Assembly (NCBI GenBank): GCA_023101885.1
Contig: JALPQD010000054.1
Location: forward strand, 540,393 to 604,392
From: Typhlomys cinereus
Taxonomy: Eukaryota; Chordata; Mammalia; Rodentia; Platacanthomyidae
Direction of reading: 5' to 3'
Length of the DNA: 64,000 nucleotides
Under the pieces are notes generated by a model. The model saw nothing but the letters and a program-made list of their open reading frames with translations, was not told the DNA's origin and did no database searches. Both the position numbers and the translations under genes were made by a program. Below, one piece after another: positions 23,213 to 35,964 of this stretch; the first letter of the stretch is position 1, and each line of letters begins with the position of its first letter.

Positions 23213-24814
23213 TGTGGCCCTGATGGTTGGGGAGGGAAGGCTGCCTTGAGCTGTGAGTCTGCGGAGTGGCTTCCATGTAGCAACCCTCACCTCCATGGGA
23301 CTTCGCCTGAGGCCAGGCTGTACTAAGCATTTCTTTTTCCTCTCGCTTTCTCTTGTTTCCTTATTTTTTTCCTTAGTTTTCCCGATGGAGTCAGCAACAT
23401 TTGTTTTGTTCTGGGCTTCGTGCAGCTCCACATGATCCTGCCAGGGGGCGCCCGCACCTCTGCCTGGATTGGGAGGTGCACATTCCTGCCACCTGCTGGC
23501 CCAACGGGGCACTGCCCACAGCTGCGTGTGGCCCATCCAGGTCCCAAATCGAGATTGCAGAATGGGGGTGGTGGTGTGCTGGGCTGGGGCTGCTTGCTCC
23601 CTGCTGTCCCTCCATGCACCACTGCTGAGTGGTTATCCTGACCCCCGGGAGGGGGAGACCAGCTTTCCCACAGGTCAGGGTGCCGAGGCAGGCGCCTGTG
23701 GCGCCTGTCCAGAGGAGCCGAGTAGCCACTTCAATGTGCGTCTCTGGGGTTCTTACTGCAGCCTCCTTAGTCCCAGTTTTAAACAGCAAAGAGACCCAGG
23801 AAGTGTGTATGTGTGAACGTGCTTAGTGACCAGGTTGGACAGGCTGGGGCGTGGAAAGGTAGGACTTGGGGGGCGTCATGGAGTCTGGGGGTTGCAAGAG
23901 TCCCCTGCTTCAGTCTAGCTCCTTGCCTTTTGCCCTGGCTGCACTAGGATTGCCTTGCAAGCGGCTGGGGCTAGGTTCACCGACCTCAGAAAGAGTCAGG
24001 CGGATGTGCCTGGTTGCCCACCTTGGGCCCGTGCCAGAGCCCCAGGGGGACCTTGCTAAGAAAAGCCTCGTGTGGTCTGGTCACTTGGGACGCAGCACGC
24101 AGCTGCTCTGCCCTCTTCCTCCCTCCCTGACCACGCAGCTGAGCTTGCAGCACATACAGCCTGCCACAGACCCTCCCTGTCCCTCAGAGTCACATTTGCC
24201 AGGCATTTTTTACTGCATACCTAGACAAACGGACACACCCTGTGTGTCCAGAAGAGACCTAGCCTGAAGAGGACACGGCCGAGTGGTCAGGAAGGCCTTT
24301 GAGGTGTCCCTCAAGCTGTTCTGGACCCCAGCCTGGATGCCTGACGCTGCCCAGTGGTCCACAGGAGGTGCCTGGCCCTCAGGTCCCTTCGCTGACCACA
24401 GGGGGGGCACACTAGATTTGGGCTGCACGCAGATGCCTCCAAAGGTCGTTAAATAACATTAGGGAAATGAGCAGGGCTGGGGGACCCAGGGGGTGTGAGA
24501 ATTGGCCCCTGTTCCGTCCCAACAGGTTGCGATGTGCAGTGGGGACCCTGAGGTGGTCAGAAGCAATTGCTTCTGAGTGGCGCAGATGGCATGAAATGCC
24601 TGCTATTGGGTAGCTCTTGCCTGCAGATGCGTCAGCTGAGATCGGAACTTAAAGCTTTCGGGCCTGGACTTCGCTTGGCTGTGTGACTAAGCAGGCCTCT
24701 TTGGAGCACATGACCAAGGCTCACATCGCTTAAAGACACTTTCCCGAAGACCCTTTCTTCCTCAACCAAATGTTGTTTGACTCGAGTTTGTTACATAGAC
24801 TCCAAGCCCAGTAT
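23213..24814. other. Intergenic spacer between convergent VPS37C and CD5
   Basis: About 1.6 kb of GC-rich sequence with no interspersed repeat recognised. The poly(A) sites on both sides are inferred, so its limits are approximate. Confidence 0.5.
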
Positions 24815-26108
24815 ACAGTGGCTGGACTTTAAAGAGTTTTATTAAGAAAGATACTGAGGGCACAGTGTTAAAAAGAGAGACACTGATGGAGTCCCCGCTT
24901 CTCCTAGCAGCAGCCTCACAGCTCTCTTTTGGGGGCCCCACACCCAACTAGGTACAGACAGGCATGTGGATGACTTTGTTTTGGGGACCCTAGCATGATT
25001 TAGCGTTAGTCCCGTGACCTACGCTTTCAGGTGGGGGAAGAAAACTTGAGTCGAGGGCAGAACACTGAGCAGATTCTTCTAGAGTGGTGGTGCCCGGCCC
25101 TCCTCACCCTGATTCTTTGGGCACACTCATTTTAGCAACTCCCTTTGGTTCTTCCAGAGTCGGCTGGATGCTAATGTGTCCTGGAGATGCAGTGCCAGTT
25201 GTTGGTAGAAAGATCCTCACTCCAGATAGGTCACGTCTGTGGCTGTCTCCTCAGAGTCACACTGCCCGGAGGATCAAGGCCCTGGCATACCTATCCCTGG
25301 ATTAGACTCGGGACCCCTGGTTAGATACCCTCCTCTTGCTCCTAGTCAGGGAACACTGGCAGCCTGGATTGAGCTGTCTCAGATCTGAATAAAGACTATT
25401 TTAGTTGGAATTATTTAAACCCAAAGGAACGTCGCCCAACCCCATTCTCCGACTCTTGGTTAGAGGGTCAGCTGAAAGCACCGAAGTTGGGGACTGCTCT
25501 CTGGAAAGGAGTGTGTTGGGGGACATGCTGTGCCACGGAAGACAGGAGGGGCCTGGTCCCCCCGGCTGGCAGGTGTCCAAGGGTGCAGTCCTGGGACTGT
25601 GGCAGTCAAAGAGGGTTGGGCCGCGTGCAGCCCTGGGTAGAAGAGGTCAGAGGACCCGAGTTCTCAGGCAACGAAAAAGCATTATTTACAAAGAACAACG
25701 TGAAACACACTTGAGAAATGAGCGCCTACGCAGGTGTGTGCTGCGGCGCGCCCTCCCCGGGGTCAGAGTGCGAAGAGAAGGCCGATCGGTGGTTCCCGTC
25801 TCCCCTTGGAAGGAATGGCGGCTCTGGCTCTCTCAAGGGCATCGACCCCAGCAGGCCTCTCGCCTGGGGCCCGGGGCGGGGATGGAGGAGCCGACTTGCC
25901 GCTGAGGGGGTTCAGGCTCGGTGTGAAGGACCCTGGTGTCTGTGGAGGTTCTGGCTGGGGATAGATACAAGGACGTCACTTCCAGCAGTAAAGGTCCAGC
26001 TTCCTCAGGACCGGGGGTGGGAGTGTGTGTGGGGGAGATTGGCCTGATCTTGTTACTGGCTCCCAGAGTAGGACACATGGGGGTTGGCTCCATCTTGTTG
26101 CTGACTCC
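24815..26108 (-). other. CD5: CD5 exon 11, non-coding 3'UTR (inferred)
   Basis: The first AATAAA on the - strand downstream of CD5 is at 24838-24843. A strong acceptor (pyrimidine-rich, ending ACCCCCCAG; AG at about 26109-26110) would start an exon at 26108. This gives a 1.3-kb 3'UTR exon. The skipped interval 26109-27060 contains at least three SINEs, as expected of an intron. The acceptor choice is inference. Confidence 0.5.
24838..24843 (-). promoter_or_regulatory. CD5: Probable CD5 polyadenylation signal
   Basis: AATAAA on the - strand, the first canonical signal found after the CD5 stop. Confidence 0.6.
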
Positions 26109-26194
26109 CTGGGGGGTAAAGAGGAGATGTTATCAGGGCCAGGCAGTACACAGGGGAATTGGGGAGGTAGGAATAGTTCTCTGAAGGGTGGGAT

Positions 26195-26440
26195 TCTCAC
26201 AGACCTTTGGGGTGTTATGTGTGCATGTGTGTTGATGTGTGGGTGGGTGCGCGTGTGTGGAGCTCAGAGGACAATCTCTAGTGTCATTTCTTGGGCGCCT
26301 TCCACTTTCACGTTGACCCGGAAATTGGCCAAGTAAGCATTGGGATCCAGGTGCACACCAGCACACCAAACTCAGGCCCTTAGGCCGGAAGACAAGTGTT
26401 TCACTGACTGAACTCTCCCCAGCTCCCTTGGGGCTCTGTG
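26195..26440 (-). mobile_element. SINE in CD5 intron 10
   Basis: A GT-rich edge, then GGAGCTCAGAGGACAATCTC and a reversed head ending CCCCAGCTCCC. It lies between the proposed CD5 exon 11 acceptor and exon 10. Confidence 0.55.
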
Positions 26441-26507
26441 GGAGGGCACTTTGGTGATGGGACTTTACGACTGGCTGAAGATGCCTTTCAGATGGATGGT
26501 TCTGGGC

Positions 26508-26775
26508 TAGAGAGATGGCTTCGCAGTTAAAGCAAAAAGATGGGAATTCAGATCCTCAGATCCCATGTAAGATGCCAGGTGGGCGTGGCCTGTAGTTACA
26601 GCCTCAGAAGGGCCGAGTCTAGCTGAGCTCTGGGCTTAAGACCCAACCTCAGAAGAATAAGGTAGAAGAGCCACGGAGGCTGATTTCTGACATCACATGC
26701 ACACTCTTGTGCACATCTGCCTGTATACACACATGCAAAGCATGCACACACATGCACACATCTGGCTCCATCATG
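26508..26775 (+). mobile_element. tRNA-type SINE in CD5 intron 10
   Basis: GGGCTAGAGAGATGGCTTCG and AATTCAGATCCTCAGATCCC are A- and B-box-like. A body ending in a CA-rich stretch follows. Confidence 0.7.
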
Positions 26776-26794
26776 TAAACTGCTGGTGCCCTTT

Positions 26795-26942
26795 CTTTTT
26801 TAGGGGGCTGGGTCTCCATATGTAGTCTAGCTCCCCTGGAACTTGCTTTGTAGACCAGGCTGGCCCAGCACCTGAGTCCCTCCTGACTGTCTCCCAAGTG
26901 CGGGGATTACAGACGTGCATCGCTTCACTCAGCTCACTCTTG
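26795..26942 (-). mobile_element. B1-like SINE
   Basis: The + strand shows GGAACTTGCTTTGTAGACCA, GGCTGG and AAGTGCGGGGATTACAGACG, the reverse of the B1 body. Confidence 0.8.
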
Positions 26943-27060
26943 CCCTTTGCACAAAGCAAGATGCACGGACCTCAGGGACCGGGCGAGGAACCGCAGGGCT
27001 GCAGTGCCCCCAGGGGGTTGCGGGGATCCGGGTGCCCAGTGCCCAGCAGGGACAGCTCAC

Positions 27061-27152
27061 CTCTCACAGTCTCTGAGCCACCTGCAGGTCATAGTCGCTG
27101 TCGGAGGAGTTGTCCGGCTGCGTGGAGGAGCGCTGCAGGGCGCCTTCCAGGG
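27061..27152 (-). CDS. CD5: CD5 exon 10 (C-terminus and stop)
   Basis: It encodes ALEGALQRSSTQPDNSSDSD and YDLQVAQRL, then TGA at 27064-27066. Only three more bases follow before an excellent GAG/GTGAGC donor (27055-27060). An intron therefore begins right after the stop, consistent with the 11-exon human gene whose last exon is non-coding. Confidence 0.93.
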
Positions 27153-30100
27153 CTGAAGAGAGAAAGCAGGCTGAGTGCCCGAGCCCTGGTGGACAGGGAG
27201 TCCCGGGAGCCGATGGGTTGCAAGATCACAGCGGTTCTCGGAGCTGCTGACAGCCTGTATCTGTTTTGATCAAATCGCCCAAACCTTCGCTAATGAGGCC
27301 GGAACTCCAGCTCCCTGGGGCTTAATTGTGTGAGTGCCAGTGAGGAGCCTGCGTTAAGTGGCCATCCTGGCTCAGAGGACTTGAGGGGCCTCATTTACCA
27401 TCCAGCCCCTTGAGGCCTGCGGACAAACAGGCCCATTAGGTCACAGCAAGGCTGGGGTTAATGACGGTTCTCCAGGAGCGTTCTTCTCTCTAGATGAGCA
27501 GTTCAGGGTCTCAGAGGGCGGTGGGGGTGGGGGAGGTCTGTGAAGGCTGCAGCCTGCTGCATTCCCCCCTGCCCCCCCTGCTGGGACCTGCTGTCAAGTG
27601 GGCAGTTTCATCCCCTGCCCCCTGGGGCCTGCCTTCGATCTTTTGGACAAGCAGGAGCCTGGCAGGGTCAGCATGTGACCTTCCCAGCTTTCCCTCAGAA
27701 GTGCCCCCCCTATTGCTCACCTGGATAGGCCGAGAGGCGGGAGTTCCTGGGAGGCTGGCTGTATTCGTTGTCCGCGTGAGAGGCTGTGGGGTTCTCAACC
27801 TGGGACCGCACGGTCGCTGTGTGGTTGCGGTGGAAGGACACTGAGCCAGTGAGGGGGCAGGGGAGAGCGTTAGCCTGTGCTGGGAGGTCTGCCCTCCTCC
27901 TTCCCCAGAAGGATCCCAGAACATCTCCTCCTGTTAGGTCTCCAAGAGCAGCACCCCCCACCCCTGGTCAGCCCTTCAGAGCAAACCCATGGGCGAGGGT
28001 GAGCCCTCCAGATGCTCAGTCGGTCACTCATCAAGCACTAAGTCCACAAGGAACGCAACAGGTGCTATGAGGTGTACACCCTGCTCAAGATTTCTGAGGG
28101 TTTTTAGAGTGTCCCTCCTCCAAACAGAACCTTCAGGAAGGTTTTGGACCTGAGCATGGAAAGGGGAGAAGAACGAGGAGGAGGCTGTGGGGTAGCAGGC
28201 ATCCACCTGCTGAGGCTGCGCTGGCTTTGGCTGGAGGGACAGGGAACAAAGGCCGGGGAGAACTGGGCTGGCGTCATCAAAATGCTCCAAAGCTGGTCCT
28301 TAAACCTGCTCAGTGCTTAAGCCACCTTGTCAGCCCTTTATGTGCCCTCGCCTTAGAGGAACAAACCCGAGCTGCCCACAAAGGTTCTGATAAGTCCTGA
28401 TGCAAAGACTCATGCTTAGTTTTGCATTAGAGTAATCGAATTAAGCATTTGCTTAGGTCGTGGGGGGCCTTCTGAGTATTTCCCGTCAGTGTCCCCCACC
28501 CCATGTTGGAGGAGGCTGCTGTGGTGGTAAAGGCTGTGGGGGAACTTCTGTTTCAGTCAACCACAGAGACTAAGCAAGAGAGATTGGGGGGCGGGGGCTA
28601 AACCCACAGAGCCACCTACCCCAGAAGCAGCCCCGGCCTTCCTCCTGGTGTGGGGACATCTATGGGCCACAGTCGCATCCTAGCAAAGTGTGGGTTCTCT
28701 GTGATCAGCAGAGACCTTGACTCTGCCTTAGTGGCTTCAGCCCTGAAGCCGAGGGGGTCCCTAACTTGGGGACACTTACTGTTCTGGTTTACTCCCGTGG
28801 GACCAATCCACTGGCGCTGCTTCTTCTGGCGGACTAGGCAACAGACAGGAAGTGTGTGAGGACAGGGGTGGGAGGGGTATCGGGACGTGCACAGGGTGTA
28901 AGGAGGGTTGGGGGAGGCACAGGTGCCCCGAAGGTAAGACAATTGGGGGCTGCCCTGCCAGTCTCCCCTCCTTTCTTGACTGGCCAGAGAGGGGGCCAGG
29001 ATCCATCGACCCACCAAGATGTTGCTAGTTTCCCACAGCAACAACTACAGGGTTGGAATCAGGTTCAAACCCAGCACCGCCCACTTCCACTGACCCTCAT
29101 TCCCCTCCTTGCCTCTTGCGTCATTTGCTCAGTTCTGCAAGGCCAAGCTGACGAGCCCCTGCATTCATAAGGTGGGCAGCTGCCCCATTCAGCAAACAGG
29201 GAAACTGAGGCTCAGATGAAGGCTCGTGTCTGACTCGTCAGCAACAGGTATGTGATAGAGGCGGCCTGGGCCATGTCTTAGGAGTGGAAGGCTGTATGCT
29301 GCCCTGCGGCCTTGGCTCCTGGTCCCCTGCCGCGGCCCGGGCTCGCTCACCCTTCAGTGGCCGTGGGAATCAGAGAGGATGATTTTCCTGACTTTCTGTT
29401 ACTTTGGGCAGAAAAAGGGGCAGTGGGCAGCCTCGGGGAGCTGGGTGGTAAGAGGAAGGGGGTTCGGGGTTGTGTACCTACATTTCTTCACCAGCTTCTT
29501 GTAGACCAGAGGGCCACACATGACCAGCAGCACCACCAGGAGTACGAGCGTCAGAATGATGCTGGCCACGGTGCCCGGGGCCAGGCCTGCTGGGTTCGGG
29601 TCCTGGCCTGGGCGAAGGGAGACTGAAGTCAGCCCTAGCCTTGGTCTCTCAGAGCACGGCTGCCGTCTGTATGGGTCCTCGGTGCCTCTCACGAGCCCAC
29701 CAGTGTGTGCGGAAGGGGACTGTTTGGCCCTCTAGGCGTCTCTGCTACCAGTTCATCCAGCTACTGTTCCTTATGCACAAGGCGATCTCAAGCGCCCATT
29801 TGCTACGTGTGATCAGCCGTTAACTTTCTGTCATTTGCCACTCATGGGTGGTCAGCTTCCCTTCGTATACCACGAGGAAGATGATGATTTTAGCAGTTAC
29901 TGTCAGGTATCCACTTGACAATTGAGATTGAGTCTTTAAGCAAGTCTCTGAGCAGTCCTGTAGGAGGTGATCTAATTGACGTGGAGTGACCAGCCCGTAA
30001 TGGGTGGAGCCGCTCCCAAAAGATAAGACAGAGAGCTGGTTGACCGACTGGCCCAGTCTCGGCTCTCCCTGTGGATCTGCTGTGGTCGTTGCCCTTGGCT

Positions 30101-33100
30101 CCTGATGCTGGTAGCTCTTTCCTGACATGGCATCAACCATAATCTGAAGTTGTGAGCATGAATAAAAGTCCCCTTGTTCCCCTAGGTCATATAGTCATTA
30201 TGGCAATGAAACTATGAGACTAAGACAATGATCATATGTGACCATACATCAAAAACCAGCCACCCTCTGTAAGTCTATGCCATCCATACCCATCCATCTG
30301 TCCACTGACCAATCTATCCCCCATCATCTATGCATCTACCCATCCACTGATCCATCCATTCATCATCCACCCATCTACCTATATAATGATGCATCTATCC
30401 ATCTATCTCATCCATCCACTGACCCATCAATCATCCATTCATCTACCCATACAATGATCCACCGCTCCATCCACCTCATCTCATCCATCCATCCATCCAT
30501 TCATCTACCACCCACTGACCTGTCCACCTGTTCATACACTGGCCCATCCATCCATCTATCCACCATCCATCCCTTCGCTCACTCACTGATCCATCATCCT
30601 TCCCTTCGCCCACCCCTCCCTGTACCCATCATTTTATTCATCATTTCATGTAAATACCCTGTCCTCCCCCTGGATTTTTAGCACCCTAGGAGAGCAGGAG
30701 CTAGGAGACCCCCTCAGCTGTCTGTAGTTGCTCCTGGGCCTTCCCTGGTCTCTGTCATTCCTCCTCCTGATTGCCTCTAGCACCCCACTTACTGTCCCGA
30801 GACCTGTCTCTCACAGACACACTCATTGACTGAGTCCCAGAGAAAAGCCCATGACTCCCCCCACCCACGGCAGCCGTGGTAAACTTACATGTGACAAACA
30901 CCCTCTTGCAGTGGCTTCTTTTCTGAAGCTGGTAACACTGGGACAGCTTCTCCTGGGTACACATGAGTCCGGGGGACGCCCCACCGGCATCCAGCGTGTG
31001 GAAGGAGACCAGACCACCACATTGCTGCTCCTGACACAGCTCCTCCCATCGCGCCCGACCCCTGGCCACCGAGCTGTCACACAGGGCTGTCCACCGCGAC
31101 CCCTGATGACGCACTTCTGCCGTACCCTCGCACCTGCCGCTGCCTCCCACCAGGCGGCTCTGCACCTTGGGCTGGAAACCTGTGGAGGGGAAGAGACCGC
31201 AGATAAAGTGGCCGCCTGGCCTGCGGTGGGGGAGGGGCGTGCCACTGGCGATGTGAGGCCCCCCTCCCCCAGTAATGAGGGGCCTCCAGGACCTGCACCT
31301 TCCTTTTCTCCAGCTCCTCCTGCCTGACAGCCTCTCTAACCCTTCCCTGCCTAATCTCTGAACTCTGGGTAGCAGACAACAGCTCTCCCAGCGCGCACTG
31401 GGGAAGCAGCTGGGAGGGTGGCCGTGCCTCTTGGCAATCTCTTGGCAGCCATGGGCAGTGAGGACGGCCCGCTCATTCTCTTGTTGCTCCTCGGGAAGAG
31501 GGAAGGCTTTTTCATAAGGGGTAAACTGAGGCCTGGGGCTAGGAAGGACCTCCTGCATTTCATGAGGACAATGCAACCTGGCATGTTGCTGCTCGGCAGG
31601 GTGGGACTTTGGAGTTGATGGCAGAGGCTGCTGTGCTGTTTAAAGTGAATTCTGAGTGCAGGAGGGAAAGGGGGGGGCTTTGGCTAGTTTCCATGGCAAC
31701 ACCCACCTTCAAAGCTCTAAGGAGCCTTGTAGCTACAAGAACCTTCAAAGCCTGGCTCTGCAGGTTGCAGTGGGTTGGGAGAGCTCCGGGGCTCTTAACT
31801 GAGGGGCCAGTGAAGTTGGAAACAGTCATGACCCTGATTGGCTGTTTCTGCCCGCGGGGGCAGCGTGCAAACAGTTCACATCAGCCTGCAATGGGGCATC
31901 CAGGATTTGGGTTTTGGATTCCTGGGGCCCGCTGAAAAGGGCCTTGATTAGGAGTGTGAGAGAGGTGTGAGAATGTTTCTGGTATCCCCTCCCAGATGAC
32001 CCCAGTGTGTCCAGGACCCCACTTTGAGCACCCAGCCTTGGGATACAGGCTTCCAATGGATGCTGCTTTTGCCCAAGACTTAAATTTTGTGGGGCGTGTG
32101 TGTGTGCGCGTGGTGGGGGGTACATTTGTGCATGCAGGCACACATGCATGTGTGTACACATGTGTGTGGAAGCCAGACTGTTTTCTTCAAACACTATCCA
32201 CATTGCTTTATTATTACTATTTTTTTAGAGAAAGAGAGAGAGAGAGTGTGTGTGTGTGTGTGTGTGTATGTGTGTCTGTCAGAGGGCACTTGAGTATGGA
32301 GGCCAAAGGGTGACTTTGGGAATCATCCTGGGTAGCTTCTGTCTCCTCATTGCTTTACCCTGGGGCTTTCCAGGCTCTGCCTCCAGGGCCAGAATTCCAG
32401 GCGGCTGCCATTTCTTTTTCTGTGGACACAGGGGGTCTGACCTCAGGTCCTTTTGCTTGTGAGGCAAAGGTTTTCACTCGAGCCATCTCCCCCGGCCACA
32501 TTGCTCTTGTGAGACGAGATCTCTCATCGGCCTGGAGCGCGCCGACAAAACTAGGTCGTGGCCTGTCACCTTGAGCTCTAGGGATCCGCTTGTCTCCATC
32601 CCCATGAGACTATAAGAATATACCACTAGGCCTTTTTTTTTTTTAAAACCAATTTTTGTACATGTATCAGAGGTCACAGAGTGTCCCTGTGGAGGGCTAA
32701 GAGTGACTTTGGGAATCATCTTGGATTGCTTTACTTCCTTTTTTTTGCTTTGCTCTGGGATTTCCCAGATTCTGCCCACCAGGGCCAGAGGTCTAGGCCA
32801 CCCCTGTTCTTTGCCTGGCTTTTTCACATGGGACCTGGGATCTGAACTGAGGGCCTTCTGTTTTTGAGACAGAATCTGAATCCCTGAACCATCTCTATAG
32901 CCCCCCCCCCTTTTAAAAGATGGGTTCTAGGGCTCACAATCAGGTCCCCATACTTACAAGGTAAGTAAGCACTTACTGGCTGAGCTACCTCCTCAGCCCC
33001 CCAGCCCTCTCTGTCTCCTTATCTGACCCTGGAAGAGATGCTGCTCCCCTCTGAGATCCCTGCTGATTGTGTCTTTCCACTTGGCAGCTGAGCCAACCTT

Positions 33101-35925
33101 CCCCTGGGCAGGGCGGGAGCCGCTTCACTATACCCAAGGGACTGAGTGGGAATCCGACCCACCTGCCCCCCCCCACTACTGCTTAGAGACTAGGGCTCAA
33201 GCCTCAATTAGCCTTTCATCCCTCTCAAGCTTCTCATCTGGACCCTCCCCCAACACCCGCCCACATCTCGCTAGGCTACACCTACCCAGACAGTGGGCCT
33301 GCGACACACGGCCAGGTCCTCCTCACCTGAGCAGACAACTGCCAGTGCCCGGCCACCTTCCTGGGCCCGGGTTTTCCGGAAGCATTGCTGCAGGGAGCCG
33401 CAGTCCCAGTTGTGGACCTCCCACTGAATTGGCAAAGGCCCGAGTTCTCTCCTCTCTCTTTGGTCTGGTGTTTCCGCTGCCTCAGGCGCCGACAGAAAAG
33501 TCAAGAAGGATCCACACTGGAGGGCTTTGCAGGTGAGGTTCCCCAGCTCCCGGGGCCTGTCCTGGGCCTCGTAGAGGATGGTGCCGCCCTGGCTGCCGCT
33601 GTAGAACTCCACCAGGCCAGCACACTGCAGGCCCCAGGGCCCGGGCACCAGCTGCAGTCTTGGGGGAGCTGAAGAGGGGAAGACAGGTCTGAAGACAGCC
33701 AGCACGCCTTGCTGCTGAACCGCACAGATGAACCCTGGCAATCGGCCTTGAGGAGCAAGGATTCCCAAGCATTGCATAGAACGAGTGTGGATCACTTCTG
33801 CTGGAAGTCAGGGATCATCTTGGATCGCTCCACCTCTTTATTGCTGTGCTCTGGGGTTTCCCAGGCTCTGCCTTCCAAGGCTGGACGTGCAAGCCGCTGG
33901 AATTTCTGCCCAGCATTTTTTAAAAATATGATTTTTAAACTTTATTTATTTGTCATGTGTGTGTGTATGTGTGAGAGAGAGGGCACTGTGTGTCCCTGTA
34001 TCAAGGGTATCAAGGGTGACCCCGGGAACCATCCTGGATTGCTTCCACCTTTGCTTCACTACTCTCTGTCCACCAAGCAAGGCAGGAATTGCAGGCTGCT
34101 GCCATTTACGCCTGGCATTTCTACGTGGGACCTGGGATCCAAACTCAGGATCTTCTGCTTACAAGGCAGAATCCTAAGCCCTGAGCCATCTCTCTAGCCC
34201 TCCGCCCAGCATTTTTATGTGGGGTCTGGGAAATCTAAACTTAGGTCCTTTTGCTTACAAGGCAGAGGCTGTAACCCCTGAGCCACTCTCTTAGCCCCTC
34301 ACTGGAATTCAAATATAGCTGTACCCCCTGATGCTTGGTGTGAACCATTGAGTTTTAGGGTTACTCACGGACGCATGAGCGCCCCACTAGTGGCAATACC
34401 ACTGAATAGAACAGACTTTTCCTCTCCCTGAATGAACCGTTAACTCCCTTTAACTCCTCAGAGAGGGGCAGAAGGGGTCGCGATACCCTCCTGCTTCTAA
34501 GATGGCACATTGAGGGGCCTCGTACTGTCAAGCCCCTGGCAGGTAATCTCAGCTCCCAAGACCCAAAGAATGCAGTGGCTATGTCATACCCAGTGGGCAG
34601 TACACCAGCCTGCCCTCCCACCCCCCATAACCCTCCAGGCCTCTGGAGAACTGTCTCACCTGTTGGCTGTGGCGTGGTGGTGGGTGGGGCACTCGTGGGT
34701 GGGGGCGTCGTTCTCTTGGGCTCTGCAACGAAACACTCAAGGTAGGGCGGAAGGAAGGAGTGCAGGGAAGAACAGGGATGTGGGTGGGGGCAGTAGGAAC
34801 ACACAGTGCCAGCGGGTTGACCGACAGGGCCCGGCGGAGGGACAGCCCTACACCGCACAGTTGGGAAGGCACAGTTGGGAAGGCAGAGGTTCAAGAGATG
34901 ACGAAGTTGGCACTTGACTGAGTCAGGTCCTGCTTCTCAATCTTGCCAGGCAGGGGCAGCACCCTTGGGCCTTCCCCGCCACCAGCACCACACCCCCAGC
35001 ATCTGATGGGGAGCCCCTTTCCTTTCATCTGCCCATTGGCACCCCAGCCCGGAGCATCACGTGACTCTCACCCACCTTGACAGATCAGACTCAGTGGGGG
35101 ACACTTGGCTGATGAGTCCGAGCTGCAGTTGGAGAAGGACCCCAGGGGTCCAAAGCAGCGGTACTGGTTCGGGGGTCCGCTGAACTGAGGGGTGGGTGCG
35201 CTGAACTGAGGGATGTGGCCGAAGAACAAGAGCTCTCCGCAGCCCAGTTGCTGGCAGATTTTCCAGGACTGGTGGTGGTACCGGTTGGTCCCGTCCAGTC
35301 CCCAACTGCGACTGCACACCGTGTAGGTCAGCTTTCCTTTGCGAACTTCCAGCTGACCCTGGCACTTGGAACCAGGGCTGCTTAGCATCTTCTGGATGTC
35401 TGGGAGTCAAAGAGGTCATGGGATGAGTCAGGTAGGTGAGACAGGAAGGCACCCCGGGGCTCCCTAGAAACTCAGACTGGGCACTGTGGCCACCCTGCGC
35501 TATGGCTCAGATGTCAGTGGGAGGGACCCTAGGGCAATGGGTGTTCTAGCAATCTGTCCAGCACAGAATTCCCCCGGTCCTGGAGATTCTGCTTGAGTAG
35601 GTTTAAGGTGGAGCCTGAGAGCTAGTGTCTGTGTGTCTCTCTGCGTGTGTATGCCTGTGCGCATACATGCATGTCGAGGTCAGAGGTCAACCTCAGATGT
35701 CATTCCTCAGGAGCCGACCATCTTGTTTTTTGGGAAAAGATCTTTCACTCGGATGTAATGCACATCGATTTGGCCAGACTGGCCAGAGAGCCTGTGGGAT
35801 CTTCTTGCTTTCTGTAACTGCCTGGTGCTTAATCACAAGCACGCCACCACGCTTCCTGCCTTGTTTTCCATTTGTTTGAGAACTGTCTTTTTTTTTTTTT
35901 TTTAACTTTATTGGTATTTATTTAG

Positions 35926-35964
<39 letters not shown>

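Noticed and set aside
30238..30681. 147-codon Ser/His/Ile-rich frame
   Set aside because: Tetranucleotide CCAT repeat, with no start context or similarity.
30755..31576. 273-codon - strand frame
   Set aside because: It contains genuine CD5 exon 6, but the rest is intron read-through; splice sites bound the exon at 30889-31179.
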